Shown here: in pieces, positions 16,162 to 25,193 of the stretch | Numbering within the stretch: position 1 is the stretch's first letter | Layout of the letters: each line of letters opens with the position of its first letter | From: Candidatus Methanomethylophilus sp. UBA78 | Lineage (GTDB): Archaea > Thermoplasmatota > Thermoplasmata > Methanomassiliicoccales > Methanomethylophilaceae | Reading direction: 5' to 3' | NCBI GenBank assembly: GCA_002503545.1 | Contig: DARY01000027.1 | Location: 2,405-66,404, forward strand | DNA length: 64,000 bases | Position numbers and translations under genes: made by a program | Notes under the pieces: model-generated | Database searches by the model: none | The model's input: only the letters and a program-made list of their open reading frames with translations | Told to the model about the DNA's origin: nothing

Positions 16162-18104
16162 TAATCCGCCTCCACTATACGGGACTGTGTTTCAGATATT
16201 TTCTCAATACGGTATTTTTTTCCTACATTTTTTTCAAGAGTTTGAGATGCTACAGACCAATCCTTGTCCATTAATGCCATAATCGCTTGTTCTGAAAGTT
16301 TTGGCAGTTCTTTGCATATGTTTTTGATGTGTCCTTCGTCTGTATTGGAGAATACTGCATCCATGACCAATGGGTATGCTTCTGATCTTAGATCCAGAAC
16401 GGTGCGTTCTTTGGCAACTTTCAAAAGAGAAGCGATGAATGCAAAATTTTGAACAGTATCCAATCCTTTTGAATTATCGAGACGATCTCCGCCAACATTC
16501 AAAGTAACTTTGTAGTCTGGAGTAAGTTCGATCGTACGTTTTCCATGATACATATTATTGAATACATTGGTCAATGTCTCTTTTACATCGTCAAATATTT
16601 CTTTCGAGTTAGATTCATAGCTTTCCTTAGCTTTTGCACAAAGTGCATTAACATATCTTAATTTTTCAAGAATTTCTTTATTGAATCTATCTTCTTTACC
16701 GGCAGCACTGAGTTGACGATTGAGATCTTCGATTTTCTTTTGAATTGTTTGTATAGTCGCTTCATATCTGATTCTGTCTCTATTGAATCCATCTCTTTGG
16801 CTTCTAAGGCGCTCATACTCTTCTTTTACAGTATCTGCGTCTCTATTGTCTCCAATTCTGTCTGTGATGATGGATTGTTCGTACTCCATAACATCGAGAG
16901 TGGCTAATTGTTTTGAATATGCAGTATCTAGTCTTTCGAATAGATCTCTTTTCGAATGTTCTTTTTGTAAGGCAGAAAGGTCATTATTTAGATGGCGGAT
17001 TTGTGTCCCTATAGATTCTGGGGGTAGATAAGACAATAATTCTATGAGTTCATCTCTGCAGTTTTTATTTGATGATAAGTCTGTTCCACATATGCATTTT
17101 CTACGAGACAGCAGGTAATTTACCGCAACCGCAGTCATGTCGGGAATCCCTTTGTCTTCGTAATTTAGAGAAACCATATTTTTTAAGATACTTTTAGAAA
17201 CATAATTTACTATCAGCTCTGCTGTTGCTGGAACAAATGCAGAAACAAGATCTATTTCTGTGTTGGCAGAATCCTTCTGTATTTCTTTGATTTTTGTATC
17301 AAGAACTCTCAATCTGGAAGCGTCTTCTGCATATCCTTGGATTCTACCGAGTTCCTGTGCTTTACTACTTACAAGGTTTTCAAGAGTATTGTAACGTTTT
17401 TCTGCGTCTTTGTAAGATTCTTGAGCTCTTTCAAGTTCATTTTTCTGATTATTTATTTTTAAATTTATTTCTCCAATGCCCGAATCTTCTTTCATTAGTC
17501 CGCGGAGAGTTTTTTCAACATTATTCCGTCCATTTTCTAAATGGTTGATCATATGTTCCAGCGGAACTAATCCCATTATTGTGTTGATTGAATTTTTGAC
17601 ATTTTCGGGTTTGCGTGATTCGGCTATTTTCTCTCCGTCGAAGAAAAAATATTCTGAAAGAGACTCTGGGAGAATTTCTTTGAGTTTTATATCTCCTCCC
17701 TTGACAGCTATTTTTTCACCGTTTGAGTCGTAGAAGTAAGTCATCGAAGACCGATTAGCGAGATATGCATCTCCTGATTCTTTAGAGATATATTCATACT
17801 TTCTATAGGTCTCATAAGTTATTCCTTGGTGTATAAATGTTAGAGATACTTTGACATCCTTAGTATCTCCTTTGCGCATTTGTTTACGTACGTCGCTATT
17901 TATGACATTTTTTTGATCTGATTTTTTACCAGTAAAGTTGCAATCGTCATACAACACCCAACGGAATGCCTGGACAAGCGTGGTTTTTCCACTGGTGTTT
18001 TTGCCAAGGAACAGGGTTACATTTTTTTCAGTGTCGGTGGAAAATTCTATTTTTTCATCTACGTACTGTCTAAAGTTATACAGATGGAGGGTTTTTAGTA
18101 GCAT
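16161..18104 (-). CDS. DndD-like SMC-family coiled-coil ATPase
   Basis: 647 residues. Walker A GKNTSGKT lies at residues 34-41. The segment EYFFFDGEKIAES near residue 155 is characteristic of DndD and related RecF/SMC ATPases. A long coiled coil runs through the middle, interrupted by a cysteine cluster (KCICGTDLSSNKNC, near residue 338) that could bind zinc at the hinge. The C-terminal part (KGLDTVQNFAFIASLL then YPLVMDAVFSNTDE) gives signature and Walker B regions. DndD serves phosphorothioate DNA systems and Lamassu LmuB is a similar ATPase, but no dndB, dndC, dndE or lmuA homologue is present, so neither name is assigned. It is coupled to the mini-gene upstream and the 189-residue gene downstream. 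Confidence 0.8.
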   Translation of the reverse strand: MLLKTLHLYNFRQYVDEKIEFSTDTEKNVTLFLGKNTSGKTTLVQAFRWVLYDDCNFTGKKSDQKNVINSDVRKQMRKGDTKDVKVSLTFIHQGITYETYRKYEYISKESGDAYLANRSSMTYFYDSNGEKIAVKGGDIKLKEILPESLSEYFFFDGEKIAESRKPENVKNSINTIMGLVPLEHMINHLENGRNNVEKTLRGLMKEDSGIGEINLKINNQKNELERAQESYKDAEKRYNTLENLVSSKAQELGRIQGYAEDASRLRVLDTKIKEIQKDSANTEIDLVSAFVPATAELIVNYVSKSILKNMVSLNYEDKGIPDMTAVAVNYLLSRRKCICGTDLSSNKNCRDELIELLSYLPPESIGTQIRHLNNDLSALQKEHSKRDLFERLDTAYSKQLATLDVMEYEQSIITDRIGDNRDADTVKEEYERLRSQRDGFNRDRIRYEATIQTIQKKIEDLNRQLSAAGKEDRFNKEILEKLRYVNALCAKAKESYESNSKEIFDDVKETLTNVFNNMYHGKRTIELTPDYKVTLNVGGDRLDNSKGLDTVQNFAFIASLLKVAKERTVLDLRSEAYPLVMDAVFSNTDEGHIKNICKELPKLSEQAIMALMDKDWSVASQTLEKNVGKKYRIEKISETQSRIVEAD

Positions 18105-18241
18105 TCTTTATACACCTCATCTATTATTTTCATAATGTTTTCGACGGCAGCGCGATCCCCATCTATCATGCCATCCCCTCTTTCATAATCCATTATTTTT
18201 TTCCACATTTTCTCTATTTTATTTTGATTTAAATCATTCAT
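18095..18241 (-). CDS. 48-residue mini-protein between helicase and ATPase
   Basis: A short frame reads MNDLNQNKIEKMWKKIMDYE and continues to ...DEVYKECY, 48 residues, rich in Lys, Asp and Met and probably helical. It overlaps the 3' end of the helicase gene by 8 bp (ATGAATGA) and the start of the ATPase gene by 10 bp, so it exactly bridges a gap that would otherwise be the only one between the last four genes of the operon. This spacing and the coupled starts argue that it is translated. I know no homologue; a small adaptor or regulator is a guess. Confidence 0.6.
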   Translation of the reverse strand: MNDLNQNKIEKMWKKIMDYERGDGMIDGDRAAVENIMKIIDEVYKECY

Positions 18242-20405
18242 TTTGATCTTCCCCGTATGTGTTTAAAAGATCTTCGATAGTTATTTTGTATGCTTTGGAG
18301 ATTCTTTTGAATACATTCTCAGTTTCTTCAGGATTCAGTGAAATTCTAGAGAATTCTTTCATTCTGAGAATTTCTTTGGATAACGCTTTCATTTCCAGTC
18401 CAGAATGTTCACCTAAGGATCTGTCGCTATCAAGACTTTTAGGAATCACTATTAAATCGTAAATGTCTGCGTAGTCCTTTCCCGGAGATAAGCGGAGGAC
18501 CCTTCCTCTTCTTTGAATATATTCACGAGGATTGTTATTACTGCTCATTATGACTGCGGTTCTTATTGAAGGGATGTCAATCCCCTCATCCAGACAAGAG
18601 ATTGCAACAATTCCATCTATTTCGCCGTTATCAAATTCTTTTATGATTCTTTTACGCTCTTGGGCATTTTCTTCGTAAGTTATGCGAGATATTTTGAAAC
18701 CCAGTCCATTTAATCCCAAGATGCGAGATGCTTTGTCGATGACCTTTAAGAAATTTGAATGACTATTTTTGTCAAAATCTCCTTCTTCATCTGTCTTGGT
18801 TTTCCCACAGTATACTAAGAAGTGGTTTTTATTTTCAAAACCCATCATTAGTTTTTCTAGAGCCGAGAATTTTGATAGCATCTTGGCGTTTAATGAGTAA
18901 CTATATTCGATATACTCGTTTTTTGCAGATGTTTTTTCGCGTTCGCTCGCATACGGATTCGATAAAATCTGATCGAGTTTTTCATTGGATTCTACAATCT
19001 GAGAGTACTCTTCTTCTGAGTAATTGCATTCTATTGGATGATAGAGATAATTTGCCAGATATGTTCCTATGGCAGACTCTATCGGTAAATTTATGCATTC
19101 TTCTCCGAAGTATTTTTTTAGTTTTTCAGTCCCCAACGCGTCATTATGTCTGTCAATAGTTGCAGAAAGAGCCAGACGATATTTTGCATTCGGTGGCAAT
19201 TTGGTTAAGCGATTAATGGAACCCATGTTGTGGGCTTCATCGACTACTATCGCCAGGTTTTTGATTTTAGAAATCCACTTTTGGATTTCGGTTGATGAAA
19301 ATGAAGATATTGTCGTAATCAAACAAGAATTGCGAGGAGATCTTTCGTAAAGTGACATGTGTCTTCTAAATTTATCTTTCCACATTCCAGATGATGAGTC
19401 TGAATGGCCGATTATTGGTATGACTCCGAATGATTTTACTTCCTCGCCCCATTGATCTACTAAATGTTTTTGTGGAGCCACAATTATAGTGAATATATTT
19501 TCATCCGGATGATCATTGTACAGTTCTTCCAATGCACACAATGCGGTTTTTGTCTTACCTGTGCCTGTGGCCATATTGAATATTCCACGACCATCATGTT
19601 CAAGCCAGTTTTTTATCGCATCTTTCTGGTATGGGCGCTTTATCAGTTCTTTTGGCGACTTAAAGTATCTTGATTTTGGTATGCAGTCGTATTTTTCGAG
19701 AAGTTTTTTGTCAAGATCTAGATTTATTTCGCCTACTCTATATCCACCTATAAGATCTTGGACGACCTGTGGCATTTCTAAAACCATCACAGATTCATCA
19801 GAGTTGTTCCAAAGATCTTCGAATTTTTTGGATAACGTCGCAATGCGTTCCTCATTATTTGCACTTGCCGAAGACACTTCTATAAATTCCCAATTTCCAC
19901 CCATTCCATTTTTGGATTCATTCATCGATCCGCTGAACGCAGCCTTATTTCCAAACGAGTCTGTCATGATTCCAAATTTTGGGTGAAATACAGCGTCGGG
20001 GTAATCGTCAAGGTTGCGCATCACTGCGATTTTAATTTTTAAAATGCCTGCAGCGATCAATTCGGACAGAAGAGATATGCGATCAAGAGATGTAGCGTCG
20101 TCTGGATTTTCGAAGCTGTTAACCATAGATGTGCCAACAGTTTGTATTAGATCATACCCCTTTTTTATTGCAGATATGTCTTCTTGATTCAGACGAGGTG
20201 ACGTTATGATTCTTATTTTTCCGCCTCTTGATGCAAGATCACATACTCCAATTGAAATTTCAACAAGAGATGATGACGTAAAATAGCCTGATGCTCTATC
20301 ATAGCGATCACTGTTTTTCAGCGCAGGTATGAAAAATTGCCGAATGATATCATCTTTTGGTGGAAAATAGAAATTTTTGAATTCTACGTCCTTTAGGTTA
20401 TTCAT
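18234..20405 (-). CDS. PLD-nuclease / DEAH-box superfamily 2 helicase fusion
   Basis: 723 residues. An N-terminal phospholipase-D-like domain (about 1-205) has an HxK motif at H141-K143 followed by GSMNES, the one-HKD pattern seen in nucleases that act as dimers. The helicase core follows: motif I ATGTGKT (279-285), motif II DEAH (389-392), motif III SAT (414-416), and motif VI QRRGRVLR near residue 640. Proteins of this architecture occur in restriction and phage-defence loci, where ATP-driven translocation is joined to DNA cleavage. It lies second in the minus-strand island operon, 157 bp after the radical SAM gene. Confidence 0.85.
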   Translation of the reverse strand: MNNLKDVEFKNFYFPPKDDIIRQFFIPALKNSDRYDRASGYFTSSSLVEISIGVCDLASRGGKIRIITSPRLNQEDISAIKKGYDLIQTVGTSMVNSFENPDDATSLDRISLLSELIAAGILKIKIAVMRNLDDYPDAVFHPKFGIMTDSFGNKAAFSGSMNESKNGMGGNWEFIEVSSASANNEERIATLSKKFEDLWNNSDESVMVLEMPQVVQDLIGGYRVGEINLDLDKKLLEKYDCIPKSRYFKSPKELIKRPYQKDAIKNWLEHDGRGIFNMATGTGKTKTALCALEELYNDHPDENIFTIIVAPQKHLVDQWGEEVKSFGVIPIIGHSDSSSGMWKDKFRRHMSLYERSPRNSCLITTISSFSSTEIQKWISKIKNLAIVVDEAHNMGSINRLTKLPPNAKYRLALSATIDRHNDALGTEKLKKYFGEECINLPIESAIGTYLANYLYHPIECNYSEEEYSQIVESNEKLDQILSNPYASEREKTSAKNEYIEYSYSLNAKMLSKFSALEKLMMGFENKNHFLVYCGKTKTDEEGDFDKNSHSNFLKVIDKASRILGLNGLGFKISRITYEENAQERKRIIKEFDNGEIDGIVAISCLDEGIDIPSIRTAVIMSSNNNPREYIQRRGRVLRLSPGKDYADIYDLIVIPKSLDSDRSLGEHSGLEMKALSKEILRMKEFSRISLNPEETENVFKRISKAYKITIEDLLNTYGEDQNE

Positions 20406-20509
20406 CAGGCATCCTGTCCAGATCTTAAGATCTATGGCACAGTATATGGATGTGGCGGATTGATAACTTAAAAAGGTTATCTTTCATTCATCGATTTTTA
20501 ATTTTATGT

Positions 20510-20528
20510 ACCAAATGATACAATTGGT
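20510..20528. promoter_or_regulatory. Imperfect 19-bp palindrome upstream of the helicase gene
   Basis: ACCAAATGATACAATTGGT pairs at 8 of 9 positions counted outward from the centre except two A-A contacts (arms ACCAA/TTGGT plus TG/CA). It lies in the 157-bp gap between the radical SAM and helicase genes, 105 bases before the helicase start. It may be an operator or the end of the first transcript; the following bases on the minus strand are A-rich, which does not favour a terminator. Confidence 0.35.
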
Positions 20529-20562
20529 TTCAAATTAAATTCAAAACCGCCGGAAGTATGTT

Positions 20563-22587
20563 TTAATTCTCCCTCTTGTAATGGATCATTTCTAATCTTG
20601 TAGAAACATCTTTTTCACTAGTTTCTGAAACGAATTCGATTAATTTCTTTATGTTTGTAGTGCGTCTTATGGCGGTAGAATGTCTGATTCCAGATTTTGA
20701 TATTATGTCACTCAGATAAACATGACCTTCTTTGGTATGGATGATTAATTGCTGGATTATAGGTATTCTGAGTATCAACTTTCTATAGATGTCTGCGCGG
20801 TCCTTTATATTCATTTTTGAGATATATTCTCCAAGTGGACTAAGCAGTACATATTTTCTGTGATCTTTGGGGTCATTAGAGGTTTTTATTATAGCTAAAT
20901 CCAGCATCGATGCTGTTTTGGCATGGTTCTCTCCGAATTTTGTATTTGATACTTTGTTATTTTTGCCTCTGTATAGTTTTGAACCAAGGGTTTCGTAGCT
21001 TAATTCTGCATCGCATTCTTTTAAAACATCTATGAGCAGATCAGTACAATAACTCAAATCGCCGCCAAATTGTGGAATGAATGCGGAATCAATCGAAACA
21101 TATGGGAATGTATCTATGAGTTTAATTATGTCTGAAATAGAGTGTGATTTAAGAGCCCTAATTAAGCGTTCACAGGCTTTTTCAGAATTCGTTCTGCAAC
21201 CGCATGTTGGATTTTTTCTCACCAGACAATAAAGATCCAAGGTTTTTTCATAATAATACTTTAGCCATTCGTCTGTTTTGGACGCTACTACGGAGTCCCA
21301 TGTAATTGAATTGATTATGCAGATTTCACAGGGTTCAGTTTTTATGCGCCCGTAGTTAAACGAAAGATCATATTCATTCTCATTTTCATATTTTAAGTAA
21401 AAATATTTTTTTGCAATTTCAGGATATTTTGATTCGAAATCTGTCATCGCTTTAAATGCAGAGCAGTATTCTTCCCCCTTCGTATAGTCCTGATTGGCTT
21501 TGCAAAATTCTCCGAATGATTTTTTTTTAAAGAATTGCGGTTGGTTGCACCAGCGGGCCAGCTGTACGTATACGTCTCTAAATTTACTGGTGTTGTAGTC
21601 TTCATAGCGCATAATGTATGGCAGACATCCGTGTTCCATCAGGATTTTGATGCGTTCAAATGTGTTGATTACATCGATTAACTCTGGGTCGTAATTCGAC
21701 AATGTTATGTTGCTATTATGTGGATCATAGGCGCATAAGACATAGAGTTTGGTCGTCTTTTTACAATATTTACGCCATATCCTAAGTTTCTTTATAATTA
21801 TGTCTTTATCTTCAATGTGGTCAAATGCGAATATATAATCGCCGTAATACATAGACTGCGAAAGAATCTTTGCACGTTTTTCCGTAATTAGGCGGATATC
21901 TAGCCCTTGTCTGAATTGAAAAGGTTTTCCTGTGAAATTTAATTGGTTCAGTATGTTTTCCCAATCTTTTCCGCAAGCAAGGATGTTATCATCCCAAAGG
22001 TATATTCCGGGTCTTGTTTCATCTAAAAACTCGTTCACATCTGCGTGTTTTTTGCAACGAGAGTATTTTTTGTTAACACAGAACGAACATTTCCTAAAAC
22101 AACCTCTTGTCGTAAATCCTATTGAGAAATACTTATAGTCGTTGAAAGATGATTCTTTGTAGCCCTCCTCCACCATTTTAGCGATATATTCATCATAGAG
22201 GGTGTAATCTGGCATTATATGTTCTATGCACGGATCTAGATTTCTCCCTCCATCATTGAAGAATCCTGTTCCGCCGATTGACAAAACAGGTTTCTTTTTT
22301 GGTTCCGTATCCTCTAGTGTTTCAATAATAGACGTGTTTAGTAGTTTTGGGTTGTTGACTACTTCTGGAAACTTTTCTGTGATTTGATGAGGTAATTTTG
22401 TAAAATTAAAGACTTTTGAAATTATGATAGCATCATATTCTTCTAGATTATTCAGTAAATCGCCAAAGATTAATTGAGTGACGTGGCCTTTATCTTTGCA
22501 ATATTTGCTGATTTTCATTTGAGCCAAGTTGGGATGTCTTGTACCATTATCTATTAGATCTGCATCGATCATCCCAACTTTTAACAT
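20563..22587 (-). CDS. Radical SAM protein with B12-domain-like N-terminus and C-terminal winged-helix-like region
   Basis: 674 residues. The [4Fe-4S]-SAM motif CxxxCxxC is C163-C167-C170 (TRGCFRKCSFC). Residues 1-130 have the order of a cobalamin-binding-like domain (KVGMIDADL then RHPNLAQMKIS), as in radical SAM proteins of the DxDxxxxPNLALMKIS type, but without a clear DxHxxG cobalamin motif. A second cysteine cluster lies near residues 375-460 (CEICIINS, NPTCGCRTNSEKAC). The C-terminal 130 residues read like a winged helix (RKYVLLSPLGEYIS, then VYLSDIISKSGIRHSTAIRR). The substrate is unknown. It is first in the island operon. Confidence 0.75.
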   Translation of the reverse strand: MLKVGMIDADLIDNGTRHPNLAQMKISKYCKDKGHVTQLIFGDLLNNLEEYDAIIISKVFNFTKLPHQITEKFPEVVNNPKLLNTSIIETLEDTEPKKKPVLSIGGTGFFNDGGRNLDPCIEHIMPDYTLYDEYIAKMVEEGYKESSFNDYKYFSIGFTTRGCFRKCSFCVNKKYSRCKKHADVNEFLDETRPGIYLWDDNILACGKDWENILNQLNFTGKPFQFRQGLDIRLITEKRAKILSQSMYYGDYIFAFDHIEDKDIIIKKLRIWRKYCKKTTKLYVLCAYDPHNSNITLSNYDPELIDVINTFERIKILMEHGCLPYIMRYEDYNTSKFRDVYVQLARWCNQPQFFKKKSFGEFCKANQDYTKGEEYCSAFKAMTDFESKYPEIAKKYFYLKYENENEYDLSFNYGRIKTEPCEICIINSITWDSVVASKTDEWLKYYYEKTLDLYCLVRKNPTCGCRTNSEKACERLIRALKSHSISDIIKLIDTFPYVSIDSAFIPQFGGDLSYCTDLLIDVLKECDAELSYETLGSKLYRGKNNKVSNTKFGENHAKTASMLDLAIIKTSNDPKDHRKYVLLSPLGEYISKMNIKDRADIYRKLILRIPIIQQLIIHTKEGHVYLSDIISKSGIRHSTAIRRTTNIKKLIEFVSETSEKDVSTRLEMIHYKREN

Positions 22588-22737
22588 GATTCGTGAGTAA
22601 TGTTGCGATCATTTATTTACGTTACGATCTATTGAGAAATTTGTTATTGACATGATTGGAATGGGATTTACAATAAGGTAAAGTTTTGAATTGAGCGAGT
22701 ATAATGAATTTTTCATACCTGTAATTTATCTACAATC

Positions 22738-22914
22738 ATGGGAAACAGAATGGTCATTGGTTGCCCCTGCTGCGGCGATGCCGAGTCCCCCATCCTGAAG
22801 ACCTGCTGGGACGAGGACGGCGGCCACATAGAGGTCTACCGGTGCGTCTGCGGTTGCAGGTTCGCCGTCACCGTCGAGGTGCTCGACCGTCCGTCCGCCG
22901 ACGGTCAGGTTTAA
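22738..22914 (+). CDS. Small zinc-ribbon protein
   Basis: 58 residues starting MGNRMVIGCPCCGDAE. Cysteines occur as CPCC then C, then CVCGC, a treble-clef or ribbon-type zinc site flanked by short beta strands (HIEVYRCVCGCRFAVTVEVL). Composition is GC-rich like the core genome, so it marks the right-hand return from the AT-rich island. An internal ATG at codon 5 is possible. Function is unknown. Confidence 0.6.
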   Translation: MGNRMVIGCPCCGDAESPILKTCWDEDGGHIEVYRCVCGCRFAVTVEVLDRPSADGQV

Positions 22915-22939
22915 GACATCCTCCGTCCTCGAGTGTCCG

Positions 22940-23431
22940 ATGTCAGTCGAGATCAGACCGTTCCGTGCCTCCGATGCGGAGGCCGCCGCAGCCATCTGGA
23001 ACATTATAGTGGAGGAGGGCAGGGCCTTCCCGCAGGAGGAGGTCCTATCCGTCCCCGAGGCGGAGAGGTTCTTCGCATCCCAGTCTTACACCGGCATCGC
23101 CTTCGACACCGCCACCGGCGAGGCGCTGGGTCTCTACATCCTCCATCCGAACAACGTCGGCCGCTGCGGGCACATCGCCAACTGCAGCTACGTCGTCCGC
23201 CCCGACGTCCGCGGCAGGCGCATAGGGGAGAGGCTCGTCCTCGATTCCGAGGACCGGGCGAGGGAGCTCGGGTTCCGCATAATCCAGTTCAACGCCGTCG
23301 TGGCCTCCAACACCGCCGCCCTGGGTCTGTACGAGAGGCTCGGCTTCTCCCGTCTCGGCACGATCCCAGGGGGATTCCGCACCAAAGACGGCCGTTACGA
23401 GGATATAATCCCGCACTACCTGGTTTTGTGA
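22940..23431 (+). CDS. GNAT-family N-acetyltransferase
   Basis: 163 residues with the GNAT fold: IRPFRASDAEAAAAIWN at the N-terminus, the acetyl-CoA pyrophosphate-binding motif A as VRPDVRGRRIGERLV, and the C-terminal AVVASNTAALGLYERLGF motif B. It resembles phosphinothricin/L-amino-acid N-acetyltransferase-like proteins, but the substrate cannot be assigned. It starts 25 bp after the small zinc-ribbon gene. Confidence 0.9.
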   Translation: MSVEIRPFRASDAEAAAAIWNIIVEEGRAFPQEEVLSVPEAERFFASQSYTGIAFDTATGEALGLYILHPNNVGRCGHIANCSYVVRPDVRGRRIGERLVLDSEDRARELGFRIIQFNAVVASNTAALGLYERLGFSRLGTIPGGFRTKDGRYEDIIPHYLVL

Positions 23432-23490
23432 ACGCTCTCCGCCCCGTCTCCGACCCCACAGTTTAAGCAGTCCTCCGTATAATCCCCCGT

Positions 23491-24753
23491 ATGGAGAAAG
23501 GTACCGCGGGAGGCGTGCGCATCGTCGAGAGGGAGGGCGTCTACGGCGTCCTCGCGGGGGACGGGAGGTTCTCGCCCGTCTACCGCGTGCCGGAGGAGGC
23601 GGACCCCCCGCGCATCCCGCGCTGGGTCTCCGACCTCGGCGGTACGGAGTGGGACTCCTGCGTCGCCTTCGTCAGGCATGCGGAGCGCCCCGCCCACTTC
23701 CTGAGCGACAGGGAGGGGATCGGCTCCACCGACCTCACCCCGCGGGGGAGGGAGGACTCCCGCCTCCTCGGCTCGCTCCTGAAGGGTTACGATCTGGCAC
23801 TCGCCTCCAGCCCCGTCTCCCGCTGCGTGTCGACCTGTGCCGGGGTCGCGGAGGGGTACGGCAGGGATATACCGGTGGATATGAGGCAGGAGATAGGCGG
23901 TTTCGGGACCGCCATGTACCTGGACGGCTACGCCGGGTTCTTCTACCGCGAGCCGGGGACCACCGCCGTCCTGGGGAACCTCGGCGGACGCCCCATACCG
24001 GGCTGGCACCCCCTCGCGGAGTGCGTACGGAGGATGATGGACATCATCGTCCCTTACCTGTCGAGGGAGGGCACCCTTACCCTGTGCGTCAGCCACGACC
24101 TCTTCGTCGCCCATCTGGCGGGCGGGACCACCGGCCGCTTCCCCCTCGACAGGTGGATCGGCTACCTGGACGGCGTCCTCGTCTGCCGGCGCGGGGAGGA
24201 GGTGCGCATCGTATGGGACGGGACCGGCACCCCGTACACGGGCCCTTTCGGGACGGCCGACATCTCCCCCTCGAACGCCCCGCGCGATCTGGCACTCCCC
24301 GCCTCCGGGGACATCCCCGAGGTGAGGGACTTCCCGCGGGACGGCATCGCGTGGGCCGGTGCCCCGAGCGACGGCAAGCGCCTCCTCATCGACTCGCGCG
24401 GCTACTTCCGCCACGTCTGCGACGACGGCTATCTGGTCTGCGGGCAGACTTATGACTGGGCAGGGGATTTCATCGACGGCGTCGCCCCCGTGGCCCTCGA
24501 GGGGGTAGGGGCGACATTCATCACCGATTTCGGGGACCTTCTGCACAACAGGTGGTTCCGCGAGGTCAGGAACTACCGCGGCGGGGCCGCCGCCGTCAGG
24601 GACCGCGGGGGATGGTTCCACGTGGACCGCGGCGGGGAGCCCCTCTACCCCGAGCGTTACGACTCCGTGACCGATCTGGAGGACGGTGTCTGCCTCTGCA
24701 CCAGGGACGGCGTGACGGTGGAGAGGGGACCCGCCTCTGGCAAACCTTTTTAA
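23491..24753 (+). CDS. Histidine-phosphatase-domain protein with WG-repeat-like C-terminal region
   Basis: 420 residues. The central part carries the phosphoglycerate-mutase/histidine-phosphatase signature FVRHAER near residue 60, followed by DLTPRGREDSRLLG and a late catalytic His in LCVSHDLFVAHL. The N-terminal 50 residues and the C-terminal 150 residues contain WG/KWG-like units of the form ..RGGWFHVDRGGEPLYPERYDSVTDLEDGVC and DGYLVCGQTYDWAGDFIDGVAPV. Fusion of a phosphatase to WG repeats is unusual and suggests a repeat-based binding platform. It ends 26 bp before tRNA-Ser, whose promoter lies inside its last codons. Confidence 0.75.
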   Translation: MEKGTAGGVRIVEREGVYGVLAGDGRFSPVYRVPEEADPPRIPRWVSDLGGTEWDSCVAFVRHAERPAHFLSDREGIGSTDLTPRGREDSRLLGSLLKGYDLALASSPVSRCVSTCAGVAEGYGRDIPVDMRQEIGGFGTAMYLDGYAGFFYREPGTTAVLGNLGGRPIPGWHPLAECVRRMMDIIVPYLSREGTLTLCVSHDLFVAHLAGGTTGRFPLDRWIGYLDGVLVCRRGEEVRIVWDGTGTPYTGPFGTADISPSNAPRDLALPASGDIPEVRDFPRDGIAWAGAPSDGKRLLIDSRGYFRHVCDDGYLVCGQTYDWAGDFIDGVAPVALEGVGATFITDFGDLLHNRWFREVRNYRGGAAAVRDRGGWFHVDRGGEPLYPERYDSVTDLEDGVCLCTRDGVTVERGPASGKPF

Positions 24754-24779
24754 TCAAGTACCAGATACGACGGGTTACG

Positions 24780-24866
24780 GCCGAGATAGCCCAGCCCGGT
24801 AAGACGCAAGCCTGGAAAGCTTGTGGGAGCAATCCCTCGGGAGTTCAAATCTCCCTCTCGGCGCCA
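24780..24866 (+). tRNA. tRNA-Ser (anticodon GGA)
   Basis: Acceptor stem GCCGAGA/TCTCGGC, anticodon stem CAAGC/GCTTG around loop CTGGAAA (anticodon GGA), a long class II variable arm (gtgggagcaatccctc) and T loop TTCAAAT. The discriminator is G and CCA (24864-24866) is encoded. A TATA-like TTTTTAA lies 27-33 bases upstream within the end of the preceding gene. Confidence 0.93.
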
Positions 24867-25193
24867 TTATTGCCTTATTACATTAAAATCGAACTCGCAG
24901 AGCCGTAAACCATGTCGGTTCTTATCAAGGCTCGCATGGCGTCCGTTGCCATATGTGCATTCTATGCATCGCCAGCCACCGTCTGTCCGGTGCCGCCGCA
25001 TGTGCGGAGAACCCTCTGTCCGCTCCGACCTCCCTCCGGTACTGGGCCATCTTCTGTCCAGGTTGTTGAGTGTCGATTCCGGCCGGCTCTCTTAACGTAG
25101 ACGAAAAACCGTGTCCAAAGCAGAAAGTAACCATATGCTACGGTTCACCGCCAAATACTTATTGTCTCGGGGCGTCATAAATTCCGAAAGGAC
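24867..25193. other. Gene-free region downstream of tRNA-Ser
   Basis: About 327 bp. No frame with recognisable content. Since tRNA 3' ends are common integration sites I looked for a repeated tRNA tail here and at the ends of the accessory stretch but found none. The last 60 bases before the nucleotidyltransferase gene include an AT-rich promoter-like segment (aaatacttattg). Confidence 0.4.

Noticed and set aside
16161..18104. Assignment as true DndD of a phosphorothioation system
   Set aside because: The FFFDGEKI segment fits, but no cysteine desulfurase, DndB, DndC or DndE gene is present in the island.
15475..22737. An integrated element with attachment sites
   Set aside because: Composition is foreign, but no integrase, tRNA end or flanking direct repeat was found, so the mechanism of entry stays unknown.
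24867..25193. A tRNA-Ser fragment marking an integration site
   Set aside because: No second copy of the tRNA 3' end could be found near the accessory genes that follow.
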